A DNA stretch of 64,000 nt from Chengkuizengella axinellae (GCF_030730905.1 NZ_JAVAMP010000011.1:1-64000), one strand, 5' to 3'; counted from the first letter of the stretch, positions 15,519 through 28,426 are shown. Notes: generated from the sequence alone by a model not told the origin. A program made the numbers and translations.

Positions 15519-15558
15519 AAATAGTCCAGATAAATTAAAAACTCTGGACTATTTTTAT
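15519..15558. terminator. terminator-like hairpin
   Basis: AAAATAGTCCAGA pairs with TCTGGACTATTTTT in the gap before hutU. The stem resembles that at 14571-14612. The rest of 15291-15670 is AT-rich without ORFs; a weak promoter for hutU may lie near 15612-15640. Confidence 0.65.
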
Positions 15559-15670
15559 AATTTTAGCGCAAATTTACCACTTCAATCTGAAGATTCTTCC
15601 TTTTCAGTTTTAAAGTTCATCTATACGATAAAAATAAGAAACGTATGATGATGGAAAGGATGATTCTCTT

Positions 15671-19585
<3,915 letters not shown>

Positions 19586-19589
<4 letters not shown>

Positions 19590-19615
19590 CACCATCATGA
19601 CCAAACTCATACAAT
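19586..19615 (+). promoter_or_regulatory. promoter for hutP-hutH
   Basis: TTGACA (19586-19591, overlapping the hutG stop), an 18-bp spacer and TACAAT (19610-19615). It gives hutPH a start separate from hutUIG. Confidence 0.6.
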
Positions 19616-19668
19616 AATGGTAGTGAATAGTCTTTAGAAGAAAATTTAATATTGAAAGTGAGATATAA

Positions 19669-20097
19669 ATGTCTTTACAAGCAGATCACCGTATTGGAAA
19701 ACAAGCGATGCTTTTATTACTCTCCGAAGACGAGAGCTATATACCTGATGATTGGATAAGCTGCACAGGTAAAGTAGGGACTATGGACTCACAAAAAATT
19801 GTGGCAGCCATTGAAACCGCAGCAAAAAACAACGGGATCATTAACGGTGATATATATCGAGAAACACATGCTTTGTATCATGCTATTATTGAAGCCTTGC
19901 ATGGGATTACTAGAGGTCAATTATCCATCGGCTCTGTATTAAGAACCGTAGGATTACGTTTTTCGATCATTAGAGGAAATCCATATGAAAAACAACAAGA
20001 AGGGGAATGGATTGCTGTCGCCTTATATGGTACCATAGGGGCTCCAATAAAAGGTCTAGAGCACGAAACCATGGGGTTAGGCATTAATCATATCTGA
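19669..20097 (+). CDS. hutP: hut operon antiterminator HutP
   Basis: 142 residues, close to the 148-150 of the Bacillus protein. HutP is a hexameric RNA-binding antiterminator activated by L-histidine and Mg2+. Recognisable segments are [18 protein letters not shown], the His cluster [19 protein letters not shown] that ligates metal and histidine, and the end [29 protein letters not shown]-rich leader and terminator follow before hutH, the site it should act on. In B. subtilis hutP heads hutPHUIGM; here the hutPH pair lies last and hutM is absent. Confidence 0.95.
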   Translation: MSLQADHRIGKQAMLLLLSEDESYIPDDWISCTGKVGTMDSQKIVAAIETAAKNNGIINGDIYRETHALYHAIIEALHGITRGQLSIGSVLRTVGLRFSIIRGNPYEKQQEGEWIAVALYGTIGAPIKGLEHETMGLGINHI

Positions 20098-20128
20098 GAC
20101 ACCCCAAAAAGTGAAGCTTTTTAAAACA

Positions 20129-20220
20129 AAATAGTTTTTGCCCATAGATTTTAGTACAGTCACTAGGGGGCTATATTTTTGAAATCAGCTGATTTCAAGA
20201 TATAGTCCTCTTTTTATTTT
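20129..20220 (+). promoter_or_regulatory. HutP-responsive leader and terminator before hutH
   Basis: Four TAG triplets (20132, 20145, 20152, 20164) run into a strong hairpin (about 20166-20211: GGGGGCTATAT ... ATATAGTCCTC with the inner dyad TTGAAATCAGCTGATTTCAA), followed by a T run. NAG triplets are the known HutP-binding elements, so histidine-bound HutP should allow read-through into hutH. Confidence 0.8.
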
Positions 20221-20278
20221 CCTTTAATCAAGTAAAGCGAAACAGCGGACAAATAAACTACATGAGGAGGAGAACGGA

Positions 20279-21826
20279 ATGATCACATTGACAGGAAATT
20301 CTTTAACAATACAAGAATTGAAAAAGGTTCTATATACTAGTGATAAAGTAATCGCTTCGAAAGAAAGTATGGAAAAAGTAAAAGAAAGTCGTAAAGCAGT
20401 TGAAAAGATCGTAAAAGAAGAAAGGGTTGTATACGGAATTACAACAGGCTTCGGAAAGTTTAGTGATGTTCTTATTCAAAAAGAGGATGTTGAGAAGCTC
20501 CAATTAAATTTAATTCGTTCTCATGCATGTGGTGTAGGAGAACCTTTCCCAGAACAAGTTAGTCGAATGATGACGTTATTACGTGCAAATGCTCTGCTAA
20601 AAGGATTCTCAGGTGTTCGTCCAGTAGTCATCGAAAGATTACTTCAGTTAGTCAATGCACAAATTCACCCTGTCATTCCTCAGCAGGGTTCCTTAGGGGC
20701 AAGCGGTGATTTGGCACCACTTTCACATCTTGCCTTAGTCCTAGTTGGAGAAGGAAAAGTGTTTTATAAAGGAAAACAAATGGAGGCCATAAGTGCACTT
20801 GTTCAAGAAAAAATAACACCTATTACTTTATCTGCAAAAGAAGGATTAGCCCTTATTAACGGTACTCAAGCCATGACAGCGATGGGTGTGCTCGCTTATA
20901 TTGAGGCTGAAGATTTAGCTTTACAAGCAGATCAAATCTCATCACTTACCTTTGAAGCATTGCAAGGTGTCATTGATGCGATGGATGAAGATATTCATTT
21001 AGCACGCGGTTATAATGAACAAGTTGAAGTGGCAAAACGAATTAGAAAATATCTTGAAGGAAGTCAGTTAATTACTAACCAAGGAGAATTGCGTGTTCAG
21101 GATGCATACTCCCTTCGCTGCATTCCACAGGTACATGGTGCCACTTGGCAAACTTTAAACTATGTGAAAGAAAAGCTAGAAATAGAAATGAATGCTGTAA
21201 CCGATAACCCTCTAATCTTTGATGATGGAGAAAAGGTACTCTCAGGTGGTAATTTCCACGGACAACCGATTGCATTTGCGATGGACTTCTTAGGAATTGG
21301 GATGGCGGAAATAGCAAATATTTCCGAACGTCGCATTGAACGTTTAGTCAATCCGCAATTAAATGATCTTCCTCCATTTTTAAGCCCTCAACCTGGATTA
21401 CAATCTGGAGCTATGATCATGCAATATTGTGCGGCTTCCCTTGTATCTGAAAACAAAACACTTGCACATCCAGCAAGTGTGGACTCTATTCCGTCCTCTG
21501 CGAATCAAGAGGATCATGTTAGTATGGGAACGATTGGAGCAAGACATGCACATCAAATTATTCAAAATGTAAGAAATGTGTTGGCCATTGAGTTGATTTG
21601 TGCGATGCAAGCTTGTGATTTAAGAGGAAAAGAAAAAATGGCAGGTTTTACTCGTAACATTTTAGAAAATGGGAGAAAAGTCACACCCTTCATTACAGAA
21701 GATAGAGTATTTTCAGAAGACATTGAAAAAGTAGCTACTTGGTTAGCTAGTGGAATGGATACAAAAATAGATAAAAATGATATTCCTTTCGATTCTAAGT
21801 TGAAATTAAAAGCAATGAACCTATAG
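20279..21826 (+). CDS. hutH: histidine ammonia-lyase
   Basis: 515 residues, ATG with AGGAGGAG. It deaminates histidine to urocanate, the entry step of the pathway. The MIO cofactor triad Ala-Ser-Gly is at 141-143 in [14 protein letters not shown]; Tyr52 in VYGITTGFG and the helix [10 protein letters not shown] complete the active site. Ends in [23 protein letters not shown] and a helical tail. Transcription is likely gated by the HutP terminator just upstream; a hairpin follows at 21883. Confidence 0.97.
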   Translation: MITLTGNSLTIQELKKVLYTSDKVIASKESMEKVKESRKAVEKIVKEERVVYGITTGFGKFSDVLIQKEDVEKLQLNLIRSHACGVGEPFPEQVSRMMTLLRANALLKGFSGVRPVVIERLLQLVNAQIHPVIPQQGSLGASGDLAPLSHLALVLVGEGKVFYKGKQMEAISALVQEKITPITLSAKEGLALINGTQAMTAMGVLAYIEAEDLALQADQISSLTFEALQGVIDAMDEDIHLARGYNEQVEVAKRIRKYLEGSQLITNQGELRVQDAYSLRCIPQVHGATWQTLNYVKEKLEIEMNAVTDNPLIFDDGEKVLSGGNFHGQPIAFAMDFLGIGMAEIANISERRIERLVNPQLNDLPPFLSPQPGLQSGAMIMQYCAASLVSENKTLAHPASVDSIPSSANQEDHVSMGTIGARHAHQIIQNVRNVLAIELICAMQACDLRGKEKMAGFTRNILENGRKVTPFITEDRVFSEDIEKVATWLASGMDTKIDKNDIPFDSKLKLKAMNL

Positions 21827-21882
21827 AACTTGTACTAATAGAACAAATATTTTACACATTCACTACTCTTAAACGCAATTCT

Positions 21883-21925
21883 AAAAAGACCTTTTTATGA
21901 AAAGAAAAATGGTCTTTTTTTATTT
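21883..21925 (+). terminator. terminator after hutH
   Basis: AAAAAGACC (with TTTTT) pairs with GGTCTTTTT (with AAAAA before) around a short loop, then a T run. It ends the hut region. Confidence 0.8.
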
Positions 21926-21965
21926 TTAAATATATATAGAATATAAAATGATTCAATAGGGAAAT

Positions 21966-22068
21966 CTACCTCTTGTGGGGCAAGGTGAAAAGGCCACCTT
22001 TCGGTGACCAAATTCACATCATGAGCCCGACTTCTTTTCCCTTGAAAAATCAGGGTCATGACGTGATG
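21966..22068 (-). ncRNA. structured RNA candidate of unknown type
   Basis: Two strong helices lie in the convergent gap after hutH. On the minus strand GGTCACC-GAAA-GGTGGCC forms a GNRA-capped hairpin, and CACGTCATGACCC pairs with GGGCTCATGATGTG around a 24-nt loop. A shorter CTTG-CCCCA-CAAG follows. No T run is obvious, so it is not a simple terminator. It would be the 3' end of the CAP-protein transcript or a separate small RNA. I match it to no known family. Confidence 0.35.
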
Positions 22069-22102
22069 AAGCAATTACATTACATAATTACTTCACATAT
22101 TC

Positions 22103-22846
22103 TTATTTACCAATGAACATTTGTGTCCAATAGTCGCCTTCTTCTACATATCCAACTCCAATGTGAGTGTAGCTAGAACTTAAAATGTTTTTGCGATGAC
22201 CTTCACTATTCATCCAAGCATTAACTACTTCTTCAGGTGTTTGCTGACCATAAGCAATATTCTCTGCAGCGGATGTGTAAGATATACCAAATGATGTCAT
22301 CATATCAAAAGGTGAACCATAAGTTGGACTATTATGATCGAAGTATCCTCTAGATTGCATATCTGCAGACTTTGCCTCTGCAACTTCACTTAACTCTAAA
22401 TCAACTTCAAGTGGAGCTAATCCATATTTAGCACGCTCCGCATTTGTTAAATCTACTACTTGTTGTTCAAAATCAGCTAAATCAGAAGCTTCTTCATTCG
22501 TTGTTTCATTTTCAGTAGTTGTAGTTTCTTCAGGTGCTTCTGTTGTTTGTGTTGGTTGAGCTGGTGCTTGGTAGTTAGGTTGAGCAACAACTTTTGGCGT
22601 TTTTACGCCCTGTGCATAGTTTCCTTGCTCTACTTGTTTCATAAGTTCATCAATATTGATGTTATATTGGCTGCCTACTTGGCTTATTGCTTTCTCTATC
22701 ATTTGGTTCATCTCAGCTTGACTCAACTGAGAACCTACCTTATAAGTTTTTACTTGTAATTGACTAGCATCTGCAGAATTAATTCCTGTTGATGAAACTA
22801 ATAATGCTGTGGCTGCTGCAATCGATAGAAACATTCCTTTTTTCAT
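22103..22846 (-). CDS. secreted CAP-domain (SCP/PR-1, YkwD-like) protein
   Basis: 247 residues from the ATG at 22846 with CAGGAGGAATTG; an upstream in-frame extension to 22963 lacks a ribosome site. Signal peptide MKKGMFLSIAAATALLVSS, a Gln/Thr/Glu-rich linker (about 90-125), then a CAP domain of about 120 residues: VVDLTNAERAKYGLAPLEVD, RGYFDHNSPTYGSPFDMM, SAAENIAYGQQTPEEVVNAW, SEGHRKNILSSSYTHIGVGY. The His/Glu cavity residues are present. Such proteins are secreted or sporulation-associated, with unsettled activity. The nearest minus-strand promoter is the ECF-type box at 23328-23354, about 480 bp upstream. Confidence 0.9.
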   Translation of the reverse strand: MKKGMFLSIAAATALLVSSTGINSADASQLQVKTYKVGSQLSQAEMNQMIEKAISQVGSQYNINIDELMKQVEQGNYAQGVKTPKVVAQPNYQAPAQPTQTTEAPEETTTTENETTNEEASDLADFEQQVVDLTNAERAKYGLAPLEVDLELSEVAEAKSADMQSRGYFDHNSPTYGSPFDMMTSFGISYTSAAENIAYGQQTPEEVVNAWMNSEGHRKNILSSSYTHIGVGYVEEGDYWTQMFIGK

Positions 22847-23327
22847 GATGTCAATTCCTCCTGGGTTTTGGTTTGTTTTTTTCTCTTGCACAATTACTAT
22901 AACATACGTTTTTGAGAATTTAGGAGGATGAATCTTCCATCTATGAAAATAGAAATATATCATTTTATCTACACTTTTATCCCAAACATTGATATATCAA
23001 TAGTTTGCAGCATATATTGATATAAATAAAAAGCAACCGTTTTCCACCCAAAATAAGATAAATAATCAAATTATTGGATGGAAAATAGGGTTGACATATT
23101 TTTATGAAAAGTATTATTTATGTAATGTTTTCAATTATTTAGTTGATTGAATCTGTTTATGCCTGTATCTATCGCTTTTTTCTCTAATATTAAGTTAATG
23201 TTATTTTAATGTTATTTTAATGTTTTATCAAATCTAATATATGGAAGATAGATAATCGATTACCTTATACATTCATATATAACGATAATAGACATAAAAA
23301 AGTTTTAGTTTTTATATTCATCTAATA
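22847..23327. other. long AT-rich leader region
   Basis: About 480 bp with no convincing ORF between the CAP gene and its likely ECF promoter. The only clear structure is the 11-bp tandem repeat at 23195-23227; the remainder is AT-rich with scattered short dyads such as GATATATCAATA. Confidence 0.5.
23195..23227. repeat. three 11-bp tandem repeats (winged-helix box candidate)
   Basis: TTAATGTTATT, TTAATGTTATT and TTAATGTTTTA follow one another with exact 11-bp period. One helical turn per repeat is how OmpR/PhoB-type winged-helix proteins read DNA, and such a protein is encoded at 24270-24698. It lies in the leader before the CAP gene. Confidence 0.45.
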
Positions 23328-23354
23328 GAAACCAGCAGCTAGATTTTTGTGACA
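23328..23354 (-). promoter_or_regulatory. ECF-type promoter C
   Basis: On the minus strand TGTCACAAA, 12 bp, GGTTTC followed by TATTAG. Same elements and spacing as at 24767, 26262 and 28363. It points at the CAP-domain gene. Confidence 0.65.
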
Positions 23355-23442
23355 CATTTTATTAATCATTTATATACCTTTTAGAGATAAACCGCGTTAA
23401 ATGACCTAATCACACATGGTTTATTCTCTCAAGGTATTTTTT

Positions 23443-24252
23443 TTATTTACTCAACCACCATTTTTCTTCCTCAATCAACCAATTCGGATCAAAAGCCATG
23501 TCCTTGCTCTCTTCTATTAATCTTATCGTTTCATCAAACTTCATTACTTCTTCTTTTATGGTTTGAAATGATTTCGCTTCTGTATTCATTCCAAACTGTT
23601 CTGCTCTATAAACAATCAGAACTTGATCTTCACTATATATTGGGTAATGATAGGCTTCTTGCCATACCTGTAAAAAAGACTTTCCTGTTGTATCTATATT
23701 TTTTTGATGTACTTCCCCATATAAACTTTCCCATGGATCGTTATAAACAACAGAGTAGAACTGCTTAGCAGCTTCAATCAGTTCACTTTCCTGTCCTGTT
23801 GGATGATTTACAGCGAATAACATTTCAATTAGATGTGCTAAGGAATATTTCTTATAAATATCTATAGCAACTTCAACAGTTCGGTTTGTTTTTTCGTCGG
23901 ATAAAATAAGGTTGCCCTCTCTTGAATCACTAAACAAAATATCGTTAACTATAGGATGACCAAATGTAAAATCCTTATACTGTATTTGATTAAAATCAGC
24001 TTGAGATTCTGCCTTCACAATAAAATCTTGATGAATAGATAAAGAAGATAAGGCAATATTGTTTTTCGTTATACTGTTATATTGATTCTGAGTGTTGTCA
24101 TTCGCATCATTTATGTCAATATTAGTTTCTTTAGTCTGTTCAGTTGCAAAAATCGGTTCTGAATCTCCTGCTAATTTAATAATGAAGATTACTGCTACAA
24201 ATAAAAGTGTTGCAACCATTAAGATTTTTACCCATTTATTCGATTTCAACAT
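23443..24252 (-). CDS. membrane-anchored extracytoplasmic protein, unknown
   Basis: 269 residues, ATG with GAAGGAGG. One N-terminal membrane helix (ILMVATLLFVAVIFIIKLAG) and then an acidic Asn-rich linker and a globular part with aromatic pairs (KFDETIRLIEESKDMAFDPNWLIEEEKWWL at the end). I recognise no family. It starts 18 bp after the receiver-less winged-helix gene and shares the ECF-type promoter at 24767. It could be the surface sensor or output of that pair. Confidence 0.65.
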   Translation of the reverse strand: MLKSNKWVKILMVATLLFVAVIFIIKLAGDSEPIFATEQTKETNIDINDANDNTQNQYNSITKNNIALSSLSIHQDFIVKAESQADFNQIQYKDFTFGHPIVNDILFSDSREGNLILSDEKTNRTVEVAIDIYKKYSLAHLIEMLFAVNHPTGQESELIEAAKQFYSVVYNDPWESLYGEVHQKNIDTTGKSFLQVWQEAYHYPIYSEDQVLIVYRAEQFGMNTEAKSFQTIKEEVMKFDETIRLIEESKDMAFDPNWLIEEEKWWLSK

Positions 24253-24269
24253 TCAAGCCTCCTTCAATT

Positions 24270-24698
24270 TTATTTATAATTGTTACACCATTTATATCCA
24301 TAACCCCATACGGTTTTAATCCAACTTGGCTTTGAGGGATTATCTTCAATTTTTTTACGCAGCCTTCTCATATTCACATCTACAATTTTTGGATTGCCTA
24401 GATAATCAATGCCCCAAATGTCATCCATTAATTCATTTCTACTGACAGCTCGACCTTGCTTTTCTTTTAATGTCCTTACTATCGTAAACTCTGTCGGTGT
24501 CAAATCAATCATCTTCTTACCTATTGCCATTCTTTTTTCATCAGGATACAAAACGATCAAAGAAGTCCAATTATAATTTTCAATGCCTTCTCCTTTAAAA
24601 GGTGCATTAAAACTTCCTAATGCGGGATAAAGGCAGCTTTTTCTCTCTATATCTATAGCTGTACACATGCCATCTTCTAATAAAAATTTGGTATTCAT
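24270..24698 (-). CDS. OmpR/PhoB-type winged-helix protein without receiver domain
   Basis: 142 residues, ATG with AAGGGTGGG. The C-terminal 90 residues are a typical response-regulator effector domain (IDLTPTEFTIVRTLKEKQGRAVSRNELMDDIWG ... VDVNMRRLRKKIE ... IKTVWGYGYKW). The first 50 residues are too short for a receiver and lack its Asp; they include two cysteines. No kinase is adjacent. It therefore probably acts without phosphorylation, or senses through this N-terminal piece. Promoter D upstream places it under the ECF sigma factor. Confidence 0.75.
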   Translation of the reverse strand: MNTKFLLEDGMCTAIDIERKSCLYPALGSFNAPFKGEGIENYNWTSLIVLYPDEKRMAIGKKMIDLTPTEFTIVRTLKEKQGRAVSRNELMDDIWGIDYLGNPKIVDVNMRRLRKKIEDNPSKPSWIKTVWGYGYKWCNNYK

Positions 24699-24766
24699 CT
24701 AACCCACCCTTAATTAATTTAATAGTTAACATCATATTTAGTATGGAGTTATATCTTTATTAATTA

Positions 24767-24793
24767 GAAACCGCATCATATCTATTTGTGACA
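24767..24793 (-). promoter_or_regulatory. ECF-type promoter D
   Basis: Minus strand TGTCACAAA, 12 bp, GGTTTC then TAATTA; 69 bp before the winged-helix gene. Confidence 0.7.
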
Positions 24794-25070
24794 ATTTGTA
24801 TGAATGAATCATACTGCTTATTTAAAACAAGCTCTATTTATAGAACGAAAAAAAGGTTTGAAAAGTTTTAATTACTTTAGCATCCAGTCATTAACTAGAA
24901 TGCAAATGGATATCATTTTGAATTTAGTAAGTTTTTTTGAATCTACTTAAAAGTATAAAGATCAAAACTAAATAATTTATAAAACAAAACTAAAGAAAAT
25001 CTTAAGAAAATTGTTGAGAACTCAAATAAATGGGTATACACAAACAAGGGGGTGTCCTAAAATTCCAAAA

Positions 25071-25116
25071 AAAGAAACTGAAGTAGATCGTTCATTCTAC
25101 TTCAGTTTCTTTTGGA
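25071..25116 (-). terminator. terminator after the secreted anti-sigma paralogue
   Basis: A 17-bp perfect stem (AAAGAAACTGAAGTAGA with its complement) and an 8-nt loop, with a T run on the minus strand. The rest of 24794-25184 is AT-rich without ORFs. Confidence 0.9.
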
Positions 25117-25184
25117 TTGTAAATATTTTATTTTTGTTTCATTTCTTTAATAAATAGTGTTCCAATGATCTTGTTCGTTTTTCA

Positions 25185-26210
25185 TTACGGACGATCTGCA
25201 TAAAATTCTTCTTCTGTTTGTCCGGTTTCTTCCATATGTTTCTCTTTATAATATTCTTGTACCATATCATTTATTTCATTACTTGTTTTTCCTGCAGTGT
25301 CCATTCCCATCTCAATTGCCTGCTCCATGCTCCAGTTTAAAGTTCGAATATTCCCTATATGGTGTCCAAAAGTATCTACACCTAATTCTTTTGCTTCAGA
25401 TAGTGTTTTATCCCACTCAATTAAACTTAGATCTAAAAACAGATTTAAAATTTGAGCAGCTGGTGTTTCTATCACAGCATATGTTCCATTTTCATTCACT
25501 GGTAAATCTATACTTGGATTTTCATAAACTTCATAAGCCATTGTTTTGATTTCTTCATCCGTTTTATCTGTTAAATCAATACCAGCATCTTGATATACTT
25601 TAGAATCAAGTTGGTAAGCTAATTTCAATTGTTCTATACCTTCTTCAATTGAACTTTGAAGAAAAACCTCTCTCTCTTGATCTACCTTAGCTATTATCTC
25701 TTCATTAGTTAGATCTGAAATATCTATTCCCATGAGTTCAGCTTCACCTTTTAAAATACCCATTTGATTAGATACTTTAACTTTAATTTCTTCTGCAATT
25801 TCCTTATTTGTTTTCCCTTCTGGATTCACTCCTGCCATTAATGCATCAAGTTCTAAAATAGATGCATTAGGATCGGTAGAGTGAACACCCATCCCTTCGT
25901 ACTCCTTCAAAATTTCTCTAAACTCATGATATGTCACTATTTCTCCATTAACATCATAGGTTTTACCATCTTTAAATTGGATGATGATATTTCCTGCAAT
26001 GTCATGAATCACTTTTCTGTCTAAGTCAAAAGTTAAACCATATTGTTTAAAAGTATCTAGTGGGACATCTACTTTTTTAACTTGTTCTTGTCCTATCACT
26101 CCTACTTCTGGTGGTTGAATGGGTTCATTTGAAGTATTTGCGTAAGAAAATGCCCCCCCTATGATTAACGCTGATAATGCTGTTGCTGCTACGATTTTTT
26201 TACCTTTCAT
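25185..26210 (-). CDS. secreted paralogue of the anti-sigma sensor domain
   Basis: 341 residues from the ATG at 26210 (AAAGGAGATAAAGAAG upstream). Signal peptide (KIVAATALSALIIGGAFSYA), then about 310 residues homologous to the extracytoplasmic part of the anti-sigma factor at 26596: both show KVIxDxAGNxxxxF, a stretch like LKLAYQLDSKVYQDAGIDLT and KTDEEIK, SIDLP, TPAAQ and a closing EAKELGVD block. The zinc finger is missing. The repeated motif G[MV][DN]xxGKTxxEI occurs several times, so the domain itself may be built of short repeats. It has its own ECF-type promoter (26262). It may compete with or signal to the anti-sigma factor; this is inference. Confidence 0.8.
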   Translation of the reverse strand: MKGKKIVAATALSALIIGGAFSYANTSNEPIQPPEVGVIGQEQVKKVDVPLDTFKQYGLTFDLDRKVIHDIAGNIIIQFKDGKTYDVNGEIVTYHEFREILKEYEGMGVHSTDPNASILELDALMAGVNPEGKTNKEIAEEIKVKVSNQMGILKGEAELMGIDISDLTNEEIIAKVDQEREVFLQSSIEEGIEQLKLAYQLDSKVYQDAGIDLTDKTDEEIKTMAYEVYENPSIDLPVNENGTYAVIETPAAQILNLFLDLSLIEWDKTLSEAKELGVDTFGHHIGNIRTLNWSMEQAIEMGMDTAGKTSNEINDMVQEYYKEKHMEETGQTEEEFYADRP

Positions 26211-26261
26211 ATCTTCTTTATCTCCTTTTGTTTTTTCTGTTTTTTGTTTGTTCACCTTATA

Positions 26262-26288
26262 GAAACCAGCAGCTTGTTTTTTGTGACA
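26262..26288 (-). promoter_or_regulatory. ECF-type promoter B
   Basis: Minus strand TGTCACAAA, 12 bp, GGTTTCTATAAGGTG; 52 bp before the secreted paralogue gene. It shares AGCTGCTGGTTTCTAT with promoter C. Confidence 0.75.
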
Positions 26289-26534
26289 CTTAATAAATTT
26301 CTTTAAAAAAGTCTAGTTCAATTTATTTTTGAATAAGAAAAAATCTCCTGTAAAAGATGCCGTAGAAGATTATTTCATTATAAAGGATCAAGTCAACTTC
26401 ACATGCGAGACAACCATATCATAACTGATTCTCTTATGAATGATAAGTGGAAATATGAGTAACACAACCCACAAAAGTGAAGTTAAGCTTCGCAGTAATG
26501 ATCAAAATGGAAAGTAATGCTTTCCTATAATATT

Positions 26535-26571
26535 AAAATGACTAGGAAGATCTTAAGTCCCTAGTCATTTT
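26535..26571 (-). terminator. terminator of the sigma/anti-sigma operon
   Basis: AAAATGACTAGG pairs with CCTAGTCATTTT around a 13-nt loop. It lies just after the anti-sigma stop codon. Confidence 0.85.
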
Positions 26572-26595
26572 GAAAAATATTATCATCGTTCGAAT

Positions 26596-27765
26596 TTATT
26601 CTTTTGTTTGGTACACTAAATCTGATATTTCAGAAATAATCAAACCATTAATATCAAGACCTAGTTCTTTTGCTTCAGTTAACATATGATCCGCATGTAA
26701 AACATCATATCCAAAAAACATTGCAGCAACATTTTGGGCTGGTGTAGTTACTTTCATTTGATCTTCTAAATCATCTTGATTAAAGTATGGTATATCTATA
26801 CTCCCGTTCATAAGAAGTTCATACATTTCTATTTTTATTTGTTCATCTGTTTTATTTGTTAAATCCAACCCTATATTTTGGTAAATCCCGGGATCAAGTT
26901 GGTAAGCTTCCTTCAAGTTTTTAATCCCATTTTGAATCGCTTCACTCACAGCACCTTCTAATTTCTCACTAAAATCATCCCTTAACTCTGATTCGGCCTC
27001 TCCTTCTATATCCATACCAATACTTTCTGCTTCAAATTTAATCAATGAAATCATTTTGTCTTTTTCAACAGCCTTGCGAATTTCTTCTTCCGACTTCCCT
27101 TTGATATTTATCCCTCTAATCAGCGCATCATCATACAATGTAAAGTCATTCTCATTGTATGGAATATCGATACCTCCATAACTTGCAATAATTTGTTTAT
27201 ATTCTTCCACTGTAATTGGATTATCATATGCATCATATATTTGGTCTTCTTCAAAATAAACGACAAGATTACCTGCTACATCTCGTATCACCTTTGATTC
27301 CGTATCATACTCAAGAGTATAATCTAATAAATTCTCTTGTATATATGAGAAAAATCCTTTTGCTGCTGAATTAATTTGTGGGATTGCTAACATGCTTGTA
27401 ACAATAACAATGAATGAAGCAGCCATTACCCATTTCTTATAAAAAGTGATCGGTTTTCTTTTCTTATTCGAACCATCTTGTTCTATATGAACAAGGTTCT
27501 CCTGTTTTGAGGTTGCAGATGAATCGACTAACTTTTCTTCAAAACGATTCCATGCCACATCAATTTCTTCTTTTTCAAATTCGATTTGAGGTGTGCTCTT
27601 CTCCATGCTGTCTTCCATCCATTCATGAAACGCTTGTAGTTCTTCCAGCTTATGTTTACATTGACCACAAGTTTTTATATGTTTTTCAATACTTTTCCCC
27701 TGTTCTTCATCTGACTCACGATCTAGATATGCCTGTAAAATCTGATCATCGTAACACTTCATCAT
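26596..27765 (-). CDS. transmembrane anti-sigma factor with zinc-finger domain
   Basis: About 389 residues from an ATG at 27765 (27762 equally possible) behind AAAAGGGGGGGAG, overlapping the end of the sigma gene. The N-terminal 45 residues carry the zf-HC2 motif HIKTCGQC (HxxxCxxC) of ZAS-type anti-sigma factors. One membrane helix (WVMAASFIVIVTSMLAIPQI, about 115-135) leads to a long extracytoplasmic domain homologous to the secreted protein at 25185. It should hold the ECF sigma factor at the membrane until an outside signal arrives. Confidence 0.88.
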   Translation of the reverse strand: MMKCYDDQILQAYLDRESDEEQGKSIEKHIKTCGQCKHKLEELQAFHEWMEDSMEKSTPQIEFEKEEIDVAWNRFEEKLVDSSATSKQENLVHIEQDGSNKKRKPITFYKKWVMAASFIVIVTSMLAIPQINSAAKGFFSYIQENLLDYTLEYDTESKVIRDVAGNLVVYFEEDQIYDAYDNPITVEEYKQIIASYGGIDIPYNENDFTLYDDALIRGINIKGKSEEEIRKAVEKDKMISLIKFEAESIGMDIEGEAESELRDDFSEKLEGAVSEAIQNGIKNLKEAYQLDPGIYQNIGLDLTNKTDEQIKIEMYELLMNGSIDIPYFNQDDLEDQMKVTTPAQNVAAMFFGYDVLHADHMLTEAKELGLDINGLIISEISDLVYQTKE

Positions 27766-28264
27766 TCTCCCCCCCTTTTTGCTTATATAATTCACTAAAT
27801 TTATTTCTTGCTCTTGATAACAGCTTTCCTACAGAAGTCTGTGTAATCCCTAAAGTATTAGCAACCTCTTTATAACTAAAACCAGAATATTTCATTAGTA
27901 ATAAATTTCGCTCTCGATCATCCATCGTTTCCAAAATAGCTTGCACATTAGATACTTCATCTTTATGAAGAAATTGATCCTCTGAGGAAGTAATCGTTTC
28001 CTCTATACTCGTTGATTCTTTTTTTATTCGTTCAGCTTCCCTCTTCTCTGAGCGAATATGATTATATGACGCATAGGTTGCTGATTTCCTTAACCATGCA
28101 GGTATATTCTCTATTTCATTCCAATTTACATTATATAATTGCATAAACACATCTTGAGCAAGATCTTCAGCGATAGCTCGATCACGTAAAATTTGGTTGA
28201 TTTTATTTACAACTAGCGAATAATGATCTTTAAAGATCTGCTTAAACTGTTGCTGCTCTGTCAC
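27746..28264 (-). CDS. ECF RNA polymerase sigma factor
   Basis: 172 residues from a GTG at 28264 preceded by AAAGGTGGG; the frame is open to 28339 but without a better ribosome site. Region 2 is seen in RDRAIAEDLAQDVFMQLYNV and IPAWLRKSATYASYNHIRSEKR. Region 4 follows in MDDRERNLLLMKYSGFSYKEVANTLGITQTSVGKLLSRARNKF. It is co-transcribed with its anti-sigma and preceded by a promoter of its own class (28363), which implies autoregulation. Confidence 0.92.
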   Translation of the reverse strand: MTEQQQFKQIFKDHYSLVVNKINQILRDRAIAEDLAQDVFMQLYNVNWNEIENIPAWLRKSATYASYNHIRSEKREAERIKKESTSIEETITSSEDQFLHKDEVSNVQAILETMDDRERNLLLMKYSGFSYKEVANTLGITQTSVGKLLSRARNKFSELYKQKGGENDEVLR

Positions 28265-28362
28265 TTTTCCCACCTTTTCTCTATTTAATTTAACTTCGTA
28301 CTCATTGTTTCCTTTCAATAAAGGGTATCCTTTACGCAAATTATTTAGTCAGTCACCTTAAA

Positions 28363-28389
28363 GAAACCACTATAAATTGATTTGTGACA
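28363..28389 (-). promoter_or_regulatory. ECF-type promoter A (autoregulatory)
   Basis: Minus strand TGTCACAAA, 12 bp, GGTTTCTTTAAGGTG, about 100 bp before the sigma gene start. Confidence 0.75.
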
Positions 28390-28426
28390 GTAAATATATC
28401 AGGAAAATATTTCTAAAACACAAATA

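Noticed and set aside
23096..23130. TTGACA...TATTAT plus-strand promoter in the CAP upstream region
   Set aside because: Spacer is 15 bp and no plus-strand gene follows.
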